Shown here piece after piece: positions 1-10,569 of a stretch of DNA of 64,000 nt; within the stretch, counting starts at the first letter, position 1; each line of letters opens with the position of its first letter. Location of the stretch: contig NC_058149.1 in the NCBI RefSeq assembly GCF_011075055.1, positions 2,889,830-2,953,829 on the forward strand, in the 5' to 3' direction. Source of the DNA: Mangifera indica. Taxonomy: Eukaryota > Streptophyta > Magnoliopsida > Sapindales > Anacardiaceae. The notes below the pieces were generated by a model that saw nothing but the letters and a program-made list of their open reading frames with translations, was not told the origin of the DNA and made no database searches. The translations under genes and the position numbers were made by a program.

Positions 1-1248
1 CCTTTGGCAATCCCATTAAAATTCCATCAAGATGTGTTTCTATTTTCACTATGGAATATTGAGAGGCTGTAGCAATTTTAGTAGTCTCTAATGTTCAACC
101 TTAACTTGTTAACACACTATGTAGTTAGCTATAAAGTCTGTTATATCTTTCTTTATACCTAACAACTAGAAAGATCTTCTCAAATCTTGGTATATCTTTA
201 CACTTCTACGCTAGGCAGTGTAAAGGGAATTATGTATCTCGATGAGAATCTTATCCTTCCTACACCGATCTTGGGAACATATACTTGGTCTCTAAATCTT
301 AGAATGCCTTCTACAATACTAAAATTTGGCTTCATACCTTTGGCGACTCTTTACCTTAATTGGACATACTAATCATCTAAAACTTGGGCCACAAAGATCT
401 TATCTAAAAGGGTTGACTAAATCTGTAAGCTTACCAACTACCCTAAGATTACATCCATTTGCTCTCTTAGCAACTCTCACTGTACCTCTTGATGAGTGGT
501 AATTTGAGATAAAACTACTTTTCTACTTAGAGTATCTATAACTATGTTAGGCTTGCCCAAGTGGTATCTGATCTCATATTCATAGTTTTTCACTAACTCC
601 AACCACCATTTTAGCCTCATATTAAACTTCTTCTGGGTAAAAAATACTTGAGGCTCTTATGATCCGTGTATATATTACTCTTGAGCCCCTAATATTTGAA
701 TTGATTAGAGGCATATGCTATCACTTTACCCTTTTGTATCAAAACTATTCTCAAACCCTAATGTGAGACATCTGAGTACAAATAATATTCTTTGTCCTTT
801 ATCGACAAAACTATGATAGAAGCTAATGTCAACTTCTTCTTTAATTCTTGGAAACTTTGCTCGTAATTATCTGACCATCTAAAAGAAACATTTTTGTGAG
901 TCAACTCTATAACCAATCGGGCTAATTTGACGACTCCCTTAACAAATCGCTTATAATAACTTACCAACCTAAGGAAGCTCCTAACCTCCTTTGTTGTCTT
1001 AGGTCTTTGCCACTCTAATACAACCTCAATTTTACTAAGTTTAATTAAAATACCATTTGCTGAGACCACGTGTGAAAGGAAAGCCACTTTGTCTAACCAT
1101 AACTTCCATGTAGAAAACGTAGCATATAACCATTTTTTTTCAATCTCTAAAGTACAAATCTTAGATGTTATGCATGGTTCTCTTGAGTCCTAGAGTATAC
1201 TATGACGTCATCTATAAACACCATTAGAAACTTGTCTACGTAATCTTG
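1..1248 (-). pseudogene. Ty3/gypsy pol remnant: end of reverse transcriptase and RNase H
   Basis: Read on the minus strand, 1248 to about 1180 encodes a reverse-transcriptase catalytic stretch containing FIDDVIVYS. 1087-758 is an open frame matching the gypsy RT/RNase H connection: FLSHVVS, SKIEVVLEW, EVRSFLRLVSYYKRFV, WSDNYEQSFQELK and an SDVSH remnant. Further left, about 620-540, comes LELVKNYEYEIRYHLGK followed by a DTLSRK-like motif, the usual RNase H end. Stops and frameshifts between these blocks show it cannot make a polyprotein. The rest of pol (integrase) would lie left of the window; 1-500 only weakly resembles the integrase-entry region. It belongs to the same element as the RT block at 2526-2678, the gag block at 4846-5265 and the LTR at 5787-7857. 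Family assignment to Ty3/gypsy is firm; the clade is not. Confidence 0.88.
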
Positions 1249-1253
1249 GAACA

Positions 1254-2520
1254 TGTTGCCGATGACTCATAAGTATAAGAGTCAATCAAGTAATATAGAA
1301 AAATATCAATCCTACAAGGATTGGTTATTGAGTACTAGTCTATTTTGTAGTTTAAATTAGCTAGAGAAAAGAAATGCTATGAATGAAAATTGAATTAAAA
1401 TTAACTAAAATGCAAGCTAATCAAGTCGAAATTAATAAAGGGAAATAAACACCTAACAAATTAAAAGTGAAATACCAATATAAAGTAGTCTAGGGTTTAT
1501 GATTTCACTATCAGTTACTCAAAAATTAGTAGTGAATCCAATTAAAATCAATAATAAGATAAATATTTGATGGTTGATTATCCTATTTTACCCAATTCCT
1601 CTTTCAAGGCTAATTTGGCGTGTTAAGATTAAAAGTTTACCTATTTACGTGATATAATGTTATTCAAAACCTATTAATTTTTATGATGACCAATTTACCC
1701 ACAAAGGATTTATATTTATCTTTAAACAAAACCCTAGGTTTAGCAAAGGCATGAACTAATCGGGTTTGTATTTCTCAATATCACACTCCAATCTATAAAC
1801 AAGCATAGTATTGGGTCTAAACACCAAGCAAGAAGTTAAAATCACAGTTACTAAATCAAATATTCTTCATTACTAATTAAAAATCAAAACTCATTACATA
1901 ATCTTTGAGAATTTATATATTCATCATAAACCCTAACAAAGGAAGTTAGCTATTCATGACTATAAAATTCAAACTATAAGATAAAGTTAAAGAGAGAGAT
2001 TTTGATTCAGTAAAAGAAGATAATAAGAGAGATAAGAAAAACTCTAAGATCTTCAAATCTTGATTCTCTTAGGTTTTCTATCTTTAATCTAGGATCTTCA
2101 CTCTTCTACTTGTTTCTTGGAGCTTTCTCTCTCTAAAAATCTTTTGGCTGCTATATTTTGGTGATAAGGAAGTGAAGAAAACATAACTTTCTTTTTATAC
2201 CAGCCACTTAACCCTATTTTCTATTTTTTTAAATATTATTTACACCTAGTAATTATAGACACTAATTATGGCCAAAAGACTGCCCATAATTGCCTTTCTG
2301 CCTCCTGATATAAAATCTTCTCATTTACTTCTTTAAGCTTCCATTGTTGCTCCAAAAGGGCTTAAATGTCTCCAAAGCATCTAAAAATATAATTCAAAGT
2401 GCAAAATAAAATCAAGCCATCAAAATTAAATAAAGCTTAAAGAATTTGACAAAATAGACCAAAATTCAGTTTGAAAAATACTATTATAACCTTATTTGTG
2501 TGTATTTCATACATACATCA
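1254..2520 (-). mobile_element. Solo LTR inserted in the gypsy reverse transcriptase
   Basis: A 1267-bp block with TG at the left end (1254) and CA at the right (2520) interrupts the gypsy RT frame. It is flanked by the identical 5-bp direct repeat GAACA (1249-1253 and 2521-2525). Removing the block and one repeat rejoins the RT reading NKVF to QDYVDKF, as in intact gypsy RTs. TG...CA ends plus a 5-bp target duplication, with no internal coding region, indicate a solo LTR left by recombination between the two LTRs of an inserted element. A TATAAAAAG box on the minus strand near 2195 suggests minus orientation, with U3 to its right. Its family differs from the LTR at 5787-7857. Confidence 0.82.
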
Positions 2521-2525
2521 GAACA

Positions 2526-2678
2526 CTTTATTCATAAGGTCCATGAATATTGTTAGGGAATTTGTTAACCCAAATGGCATAACTACAAACTTATAATGTC
2601 CATATTTGGTTGTAAATTAGACTGGATAATAACCTGACCTCAAATCAACCTTAGAAAATACTAATGCATCATTAAGCT
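2526..2678 (-). pseudogene. Ty3/gypsy reverse transcriptase fragment (N-terminal half)
   Basis: Minus-strand translation gives KLNDALVFSKVDLRSGYY, then a stop, then [31 protein letters not shown]. These match the conserved gypsy RT blocks (KIDLRSGYHQ and [20 protein letters not shown]). About a dozen residues usually found between the blocks are missing, and an internal stop is present. The frame continues beyond the inserted solo LTR at 1254-2520 into the block ending at 1248. On the right it stops abruptly at 2678, where LTR-like sequence begins, so the beginning of RT and the protease are lost. Confidence 0.85.
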
Positions 2679-4845
2679 TGTAACAACCCTCTTTAGATAA
2701 CTACCCTTATGTAGAATAGTTATTCGAAGAGACATGTTAACAAAAACTTTTCCTAACCACACACAACAATGATATATAAAATCTTCTATAATCCCAAAAG
2801 TGTAATAATTCATACTAAACATAATACCAATCCTAGTGTTTGAAATCCCAAAATCATAAAATAGAGTATATAAATTACAATAGTAAACTTGAATACATAA
2901 ATACAACATACTATACAAAATAACCAAAATGTCCCTACCTCATGCATTGCCTTGAGCTGACATGAAGGAAAACAATTAGTGAAACATACTTAATAAATAG
3001 GTGAATCCATAGTATCCATTAATGAACACGTATCACAAATAATCCTAATCTCACGTATATCCTTCGTTCAATCTTTTTGTGGTATCATGGATGTTTTCCC
3101 AACATCCTAGATGTTTATCTATATCATCTTGACACCTAGTGCCTAATAACTTTATCAATGCCATACTCAATGGCTTGTATCCAACGATGTATAATGACAT
3201 CTCTAATGTCGAGTGAAAGCATATGATATCTTCAATGTCAACTATCCAATGTACTATGTACAAGGGTCAGTATGGCTTAGGGCTATAAATACCATCCCAT
3301 AAAGGTAGTGAGACGTGAAGCCTGCCCTACTATAACACAATCATCCCAAATGCTTCAATGGCTATCGTAAGTGTATAATCATCCAAAGGTATCAAGGGCA
3401 CATAAACTTGTTTTAATGCTTCCACTACATACAGCTTGGTGGCACAACATCGTGATATGTCACATTGCATATAACTTGGTGATGAATCTATACTGCACTT
3501 AGCTTGGTAGAGCACACGCATGCACACAACTTAGTGGTAAGAATAATATATTACATCATTGGTATTTTCGACTAGGAATTACTTCGATTAAGGTATGTGT
3601 CATTGTCCACACAGTCAAACTCATCCAAATTAACCCTTTTTGTGATCTTCCTTATAATCTAACGCATTCATCCATTTTCCTTTTTATGATGTCTTTGTTA
3701 AGGTCTTATATCATATTTCTTTATAATTTTCCTTTATAAGTGTAAGTTAGTCATTTCTAAGCTCATATACTCATACTAGAGCTTTATATACTATTTATGT
3801 AGTTCTCATCTCTTTATTTCTAAATCTCTCCAAAAGTATATGAGAGTGTATTATTTAATCCATAAAAAAATACATCTAAAAAACATGAGGGTATATCTTT
3901 GGTACAGGCCACACAGTTGAGTGTCCTATACCACATGAATGTGTGTCTATTCCCAATTCCATACTCTCATATCTTCAACCTACACAGGTAGAATTTCCCT
4001 AAAGGCACTTGGGCGTATGTTAAAGGATTTCCAAAATTTCATCTTTGATTTATTCGTTTCCCAGGTTACCAAACACCATCACCATTATCTGCAATATTAT
4101 CCCAATATACCAATTCCCTACCAAGCACTTATACTACAAAAATACTCAATAATAATAGCTTAAAATTGTCAATTCACATAGCCAAACATAACTTATTGTC
4201 TCATTCATACAAATATAGATGTAATCCAAATCAAAGATTTAATTACAATGTTAATTCCTAAATTTCCAGTTTTATAATAATTCAGATACAGTCATAATCT
4301 CATACAAAAGGATTTAATTGAAAACATAATAGAAAACTTAAATTAACAAAAAGGGGAATCTGCCTACTTACCTTCCTTTCGACGACATAACGGTCTTGAT
4401 GTGGTTTAAATCATCCTCTTATGGCTTCCTCTTGTATCCATGACTTCTAAGACACTCAAACTCTCTTTTTTTCTCTGGTTTCTAGAAGAAAATGGCCAAG
4501 GAATGTCACCAAATGCCTCTAAAACCTTTTTATTTTTAACTGAAACACACAATACACGAGTGTTTATTGTTTATACACAGACATGTATATAGTTACCCAT
4601 TAATGGTATGTTCTTAAATCCCTGTGAAATGCATCTTTATCCAAAATTCAAACCTACTAACTATGCATAGGTATGACACACGGGTGTGTATCATAGACAT
4701 GCATGTTACTCACAACTAGAGTATCTTTCACACTCAAAATTGGCTTGTTTAATCTATTCACTATATGTGTCAAGTATGTTATGCACTCGTTTGCCTCTAA
4801 GGTGTCTATCACCCTCATCTTGGTTGTCACTCTCTTAATTACCAC
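2679..4845 (-). repeat. Probable degenerate LTR, distant copy of the 5787-7857 family
   Basis: The left end, TGTAACAACCC at 2679, resembles the left ends of the minus-oriented LTRs at 27883 (TGTAACACCC) and 5787 (TGTAACATTCC). The internal order also matches those LTRs: quasi-palindromic CACA/TGTG motifs near 3900-3950, an ACTTACC splice-like junction near 4370, then more such motifs (ACACGGGTGTGT near 4678). The right boundary is not recognisable, and no target duplication was found. It separates the gag block from the RT block, so protease and RT N-terminus are missing. It could be a truncated insertion or a recombination scar. Boundaries are approximate; short open frames inside look spurious. 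Confidence 0.4.
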
Positions 4846-5265
4846 CTATGATTGTTTGGCTCTATCTCAAGGATAGGGCTACTAGTATCGGCTGATCTGG
4901 TATCCCTCTATTTTGGGTCATCCTCTGCCTTATGGCCTCTAACCTCAATACTCTATCAAGGGCCTTTGATAATGATTTTGCCTTGTCTTAGATGGAAAAA
5001 CTCTTGAGCCTTCATAAACATGATGTCTGTAAATAGGTACTTTTTCTTAAAAGCTCATCTAAAGTCGGCCCAAGTCATCTCTAATACTCGGTGAGTCCAA
5101 CATAACATCTGCAACTATACTTTTACATTATTCTTAAGTAGAAGGTTGGCATATTGAACCTTATTTGCATCTATCATAGTGTAAATCCTTATGATGTCCT
5201 TAACTACTTCCAATCACTCCTCAACTGGTAACCTATTTGATACTATACTACCTCTAACATTAGGG
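4846..5265 (-). pseudogene. Ty3/gypsy gag remnant
   Basis: Minus-strand translation from about 5260 to 4950 gives LPVEEWLEVVKDIIRIYTMIDANKVQYA, then TWADFR and AFKKKYLFTDIMFMKAQEFFHLRQGK. This is the order of the plant gypsy capsid (retrotrans_gag): a W-L-E start, the KVxYA block, W-E-F-K-x-A-F-x-x-K-Y-F, and E-F-L-x-L-R-Q-G. Several stop codons interrupt it. It lies about 520 bp inside the LTR at 5787-7857 in the correct orientation, so it is the gag of that element. No zinc knuckle is visible on its C-terminal side, which fades into charged, low-similarity sequence before 4846. Confidence 0.75.
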
Positions 5266-5786
5266 GCCTAATATTTACCTACCTAACTATAAATGGTGTG
5301 AGCCTGACCTCTACTGCCACCCATTATCTCTACTCTATCCTACCAATGTGGGATTTTAACAACTAGAGGTTGTTCAAGCATCGATAGACTTAAACTATAT
5401 GTCTAACACTCTCAAGCACCTCACAATTTTACATGAGAATGTCTTCCACTATCCTTTTATAGATAGTCTTACTGTTCATTGATGACATAATTGATGCATC
5501 AAATGCTTATCCCTCAGGCTCAGCTTGACTTTTTTCTTGATTGGGGACCTCGAGACATCTCTAATTAACCTTATAAATCTCCTTACCCTAAAATAAGAAC
5601 ATGATTTAGGTACATAAAATACTTTAACTTAATATAGGTTTAATATACTTACAACAATAGACGTGCGGGGGCAGTCATCACTGCATGAGAGGTTGCTTTC
5701 CTTACTTAACTTTATTATGCATTTTTCAGACACTTATAAACTTACCAACCTTTTTGGGTACCAAGATCATTCTTTAATACAATAAA
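5266..5786 (-). other. Gypsy leader with primer-binding-site remnant
   Basis: Directly inside the 5' LTR, 5782-5771 on the minus strand reads TTGTATTAAAGA. This matches the usual plant initiator-methionine tRNA primer-binding site (TGGTATCAGAGC) at 8 of 12 positions, and two of the four differences are C-to-T or G-to-A changes. Nothing coding is recognisable between it and gag. Confidence 0.45.
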
Positions 5787-7857
5787 TGTAACATTCCTCT
5801 CTAAATACATACTCTACTTGAAATTTGGTCCAAAGAGACGTATTCAACTAGACTACTTAATTTAAAATCTCATCATTTAATGCATATTCATAAATATTTA
5901 AGTGTGTAAAAGGGTGTAATATGAATGAATACTGAAATACATCATTGATTAAAATTTCATAAATGTATGAAAAGTCTAAAAAATTCAATCAGAAGTTATT
6001 GGCCATAAATAAATCTTAAAATGTAATTGAAATGTTCAAAATACATAAATGGAAAAAAAGTTTTAAAATGAAAATTATGTTTTTCACCCTCACACAAATG
6101 CTTGTTAGACTGTTGGCTCCCCCACTTGTCCCACTACTCATCTTTATCTATAAAACAACAAAAAAGAACACGAGTTAAAATACACAATAAGTCGGTGATC
6201 TCTTGGCACCTTAAATACTCATAAAACTGATAAACCTAGGTTCCATTTACAAATTGGAATGTGGTCACAACTTAACACTCTCGTGCTCTAACATAATCCA
6301 TCTACAAAGGTTTACAAAGGCCTATTTGATATTGTGGTAAAAGCATAAAACATTTTATGTGTTTCTTTTTATTATGCCTCATGCACATACGATATGACCT
6401 ATTGGGCTAGCTGTCTAGGACACCCTAGTTATATTGGAAATAATCTGGTGGCAGTTTCTTCTCTTATCATATAAGCTAATTAGAACTATTATCTAAACCA
6501 TCTTGGGATTGCCTTATGGTGGGTACATAGATAATACATCTCATTGACCACGTGAGGAAATATTTGAAAAGCCACAATCCTTACCATGCATACCTGAAAT
6601 GAACTAAGTGGCTATACGTCTTGACTCTGAGTGCATGAAACATCTCATGGGTTACTAACCCTATTACTTTTAGGTATCTTGCCACTTATACACACAACTG
6701 GTGACTATCTAGATGTGAACCACTTGCCTTAACTTTTCTGATTTTCAACTAAGATCTAACTTGGTCAGGGTCTTGGGTTGTCTTTTACATAGTCAAACAC
6801 TCTTTTTAGTTCTATCTAGCTTGTCTTCCTTGCTAAAATCTCTTATTCTTTCCTTTTTCTTCTTCTTCCCCTTTATTATACTTGAACTAGGGTAAATAGT
6901 ATTTTTAATTGATTGTATGGATGTGTACTTAAGGTGCACCCTTGTGTACCATTTTTTAAGCGTGGAGTCCAGTTTTGGAAAGTCACACATGGTCGTGTGT
7001 ACCATACCACACAATCGTGTATGACTTTCCTCAGAATAAGAGCACAAAATCTGTAAAATTTCCTAATTTAGACTAGGGACACATAGGCATATATAAGACC
7101 ATACATGACTGTGTGTTGCCATCTAGAATCGTAACCTACTGTTTCCTACACTATTCGAGTCAACTTCCAACGATTTGACATATATCAACACATAAAGTAA
7201 ACATGTCTAAGCACCCTAAACATATTTTATCAATTAAACACATATACAACACTTATCATCAAAAATCAAAACTAATATTCATATCTAATCTTTAACCTAC
7301 ATTCAAACTTCATGATTATGATGAAATAAAGGTAATCCATTGTCATAGAGGCATAGACATGTATATAAAGATCATCATGGCACCATAAACCAACCAATAG
7401 TCAAATTTTTTTATAGCATACTATTTGAACTTGTTAAGACATGTTTGATTTAGCCAAGGGAATAACCAACTTACTTGTCTTTGCTGTAAAGATTCTGACA
7501 ATCGACAATTTTTTTTGATAACTAAGGATCTCTCTTTGCTCTCCTTTAACTCTGGGTGTGTGACTAAAGTGTGAAAAGAAAGAGAAAAATTAAGTTAAAC
7601 ATGTTTTTATTTTGCCTCTTAGAAGTGACACATGGGTGTGTATGGACTTTACATAGGTGTCTATTGTGTTCACAACTAAGGCAACACCCAATATTGTCGC
7701 GATCGCGATCTTATATGAGAAATTCAAATTTGTTGATGATACATAATCGTGTATACCCCTATACACGAGCGTGTATTACTCTGGAAAATATTAATGAACT
7801 CAATTTAATCCAAAACAAAAGACTAAAATGCCCTTGGGCTTACTTATAGGTATTATA
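5787..7857 (-). mobile_element. 5' LTR of the degenerate gypsy element
   Basis: About 2.07 kb. On the minus strand it starts at 7857 with TATAATACC (a TG-to-TA change relative to TGTAATACC in the relative at 26139) and ends at 5787 with ...AATGTTACA. Early U3 has the shared block CAAGGGCA...TTTTAGTCTTTT. Quasi-palindromic motifs follow (about 7620-7790 and 6950-7110), then a CAAGTAAGT junction near 7467. A 12-bp perfect palindrome TCGCGATCGCGA sits at 7697-7708. The following primer-binding-site remnant, gag and pol in the same direction identify it as the 5' LTR. The flanks show no matching target duplication, as expected when the partner flank lies beyond the window. Confidence 0.7.
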
Positions 7858-8594
7858 TTAATATATGATGTTTCTTTAACTGTGAATTTTTATGATTAAT
7901 GAAAAATGCATTTACATTCACATTTGTATAAACACTTAATTTGGATTTGAGTTGAACCAATTCAAACTTGGGTTCAAAGTTAATAAAATATTGAATCACA
8001 TTACATATCCTTAAATAGGTCAAAATATCCAAGATTCATGTCTTGAGGTGTCTTGATCTTGTAAAATTGCATAATTTTCAAATAACACTGTTTTTCATGC
8101 TTGACATGGGCGTTCTCCTTTGGGTGCAAATGTTCCAACATTCGGCTTAGCTGAATTTTGAAAATTGCATCTGAATGTAAGTCAAGAATGACTAACTTTT
8201 AAAACAACACATTTGACACCCTTTTATTTTCAAAGCCTGAAATTTTTTTAAAGGCACGACCGGTTTTCCCAAATTGGAGTCGCCATGCACGTGATACTAT
8301 AAAAGAAAGCTAGATGGTTTGTTTCATTTTCATGTGTTCTAAAACCCTAAGCAACTTATTTTCTCTCCTTCGACCTACTTCAATCTATAGCAAATTTATC
8401 ATGATTTTCACTAAAATTTTGCATAAAAGATGACATTCACGCATCATAAACACCGTCCTTGGTCTTAATGGTCATCTCTCTCACTCAAATCATCTTCAAC
8501 CAAGTGCAATCCGAAGCTCTTCAAGGGTTTATCAAAGGCTTTACTTAAAAGCAATTTCAATTACACCAAGAACTAAGAAAGTAATGATAATAGG
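7858..8594. other. Intergenic, no recognisable feature
   Basis: AT-rich sequence between the gypsy LTR and a degenerate reading frame. I see no open frame of note, repeat boundary or RNA gene. The stretch near 8270-8420 has somewhat higher GC and a CTATAAAAG string, which may be the control region of the degenerate coding sequence that follows. Confidence 0.4.
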
Positions 8595-9167
8595 TATGTC
8601 TCATTCCCAACGAGTTAGAATTACTCATTATGGTATTGTTACTGGCAATGTTGATCAAAGGGATTGTTAACAAGCTCTTAGGCTGAGATATGTGCATGTT
8701 GGGAGATGTATTTATATGCAAATTTTGGGAGAAATGGGTATAGCAAATGAATTTATGAAGATTGTGAATCAAATGAAATAGATGATCAAAAAGAAGAAGC
8801 TCTTCCAGCACGACGAACATCTAATCCTCTTAAAAATGTTCGAAGCCATGATCAAGCCATTCCTGATGATGTCCCTATGCCTCAAGCTTCATAAGAATTT
8901 AAGCCTTTACCAACTCCAATACCTTATAGATACGACATTTCGAAGTCGAGTTTTCAAGTAAAGAAAAGGCCAAGATGGGATGATATTTATGAGGAACCTT
9001 TCCAAAGGATCAAACGTCAGTTTTCTCATATGATGGAATTCATGAGTGAAAGGCTCCACAACATCATACTTTGGTTGGAGACCTTTGAACAACAAAGTTG
9101 GAAGCGAAGTGCTAACTTAGAGTATTTAAAAGACGTGGTCACTAGGATGGATGCTAGACTTTGTTAG
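8595..9167 (+). pseudogene. Degenerate coding sequence of unknown identity, probably transposon-derived
   Basis: Two plus-strand frames look coding. From 8595 a frame reads MSHSQRVRITHYGIV, is broken by a TAA, and continues as LRLRYVHVGRCIYMQILGEMGIANEFMKIVN. From about 8767 a second frame runs to a stop at 9165-9167 with a single internal stop; it contains EEALPARRTSNPL, KKRPRWDDIYEEPFQRIK and MMEFMSERLHNIILWLE. The charged, helical character and the position among retroelements suggest the gag-like or ORF1 region of an LTR retroelement, but I recognise no diagnostic motif. The minus-strand frames here look like shadows. Confidence 0.35.
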
Positions 9168-9534
9168 AGAGACTAACAAAATCAAAGATAACCTTGACCA
9201 TTTCCTTGCATCTCTTTTCATGTTTTTGAGGGCAATTAGGTGAGAAGAGAAATACATCAGAAATTTAGAGAAAGCAGGACGCACATGTCCCATTTTATAA
9301 AGATTACAAACCCAAAAATAAAAGGCATCCATTATTGGTTCGTAAGCTATGTAACGGGTACCATGCATATCAATCAAACATGTATACAATAATTAAAATA
9401 AATTTAATTTTTATTTACCAATTAGCTAAATTTTAATTTAGTCCCTTTATTTTTGTAAAATTTATTATCCCCCAAACATTTCAAAAATTGCATCAAGTCC
9501 AATTTGGTCAAACAATTTTTGAATGCATGTATTC
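9168..9534. other. Intergenic, no recognisable feature
   Basis: AT-rich sequence after the degenerate frame; nothing recognisable on either strand. Confidence 0.4.
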
Positions 9535-9760
9535 AGTGTGTACAAGTGCACACAACCTGAGGTACACCAGTAAAAGGCATGCAACCTAGGTGTACATGGC
9601 CTTAGCTCACTTATGTACACCTAGGTGCAAAAACATGACCCAAGTGTACATTGGTCTTTCTAACCTATGTACACTTAGGTGTAACAACATGGCTGGGTGT
9701 ACGTTGGTCTTTCAAACCAATGTATGCCTATATGCCTTTTGGCAACATGGTGTACAATTC
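9535..9760. repeat. Short tandem array of ~53-bp units built on GTACAC motifs
   Basis: Two adjacent units (about 9613-9666 and 9667-9719) share the order TATGTACAC-TAGGTG-AACATG-GTGTAC-TTGGTCTTTC-AACC. A third, more diverged unit follows, and partial units with AGGTGTACA precede. Each unit holds inverted GTACAC/GTGTAC pairs, so single strands can fold locally. The motif resembles the quasi-palindromes in the LTR family found elsewhere in the window, but no LTR boundary is seen here. Confidence 0.6.
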
Positions 9761-10309
9761 TTTTGAGAAAATTTCTTAGGTGTAAACACTTGAGGATTAC
9801 ATAGTAGTAGGGTACGTGTTCCAAGAACTCTTGTCTCAGTGTAATTCCAATTTTTGTCATGAAATAAAATTCTAGAATATTTTCCAAAATTTTACAGCCA
9901 ATCTTGAAATAGGAAAATTGACATGAAAGTCAATCTTTTTTCGACAAAACTTATTGTGGGCATCAACAAACAATAAGAATGACTTCGCGCAACTATGGGA
10001 AATCAGGCATCAAGTAGAATTAAATTTTAACAACACTACAATTTAATCAACATAAATTAAAAATTAAATATAAAAAAGTAACAAAAATTTACGTTTTAAT
10101 TTTGCATCAATTATAAAATTGCAACAACAATTTTATAACAACCAATTATAAAATTTTAAACATTTCATATCAACGAAAAGAACATGCAATCGGATTAAAA
10201 AACATAAATGAAAGCTTAGTTGTACTCAAGGATGGAAATCACTCGTGGCGGCTAGAGTTCTGTGTGTATAATATTTTTTATGTGTTTTATGCAAGAGGCA
10301 TACATATAT
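9761..10309. other. Intergenic, no recognisable feature
   Basis: AT-rich, with runs such as AACAATTTTATAACAACCAATTATAAAATTTT near 10125-10160 that are locally repetitive. No gene or element end recognised. Confidence 0.35.
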
Positions 10310-10540
10310 TTACATAAAAGCATGACCCACCCAGGAGACAAAACATGTCTCAAGCAGGTTTACCCATGTACACCTTAGAGACAAAAGTCTCTCGGGTGTA
10401 CAATGTATGGGTGGGACAATTCCTACCCATACAATGTAACCATGTACACCAGCGTCACATAAGTGGCCTGCTGTACACATGCATACACAAAGCCTACTTG
10501 GGTTGTATTTTTGGTCAATATGTGCACCCTTATATTCCCT
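10310..10540. repeat. Inverted-repeat cluster with GTACA motifs
   Basis: Contains AGAGAC-aaaa-GTCTCT near 10376-10391. It also contains a nearly perfect hairpin with arms GTATGGGT and ACCCATAC around a short loop near 10405-10432, plus several CATGTACACC and GTGTACAA motifs. The overlapping open frames on both strands at 10310-10570 follow from this symmetry and are not credible genes. It is probably part of a retroelement U3 or a foldback sequence. Confidence 0.5.
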
Positions 10541-10569
10541 AATCAATTCTTTATGATTTTTGGTAGTCA

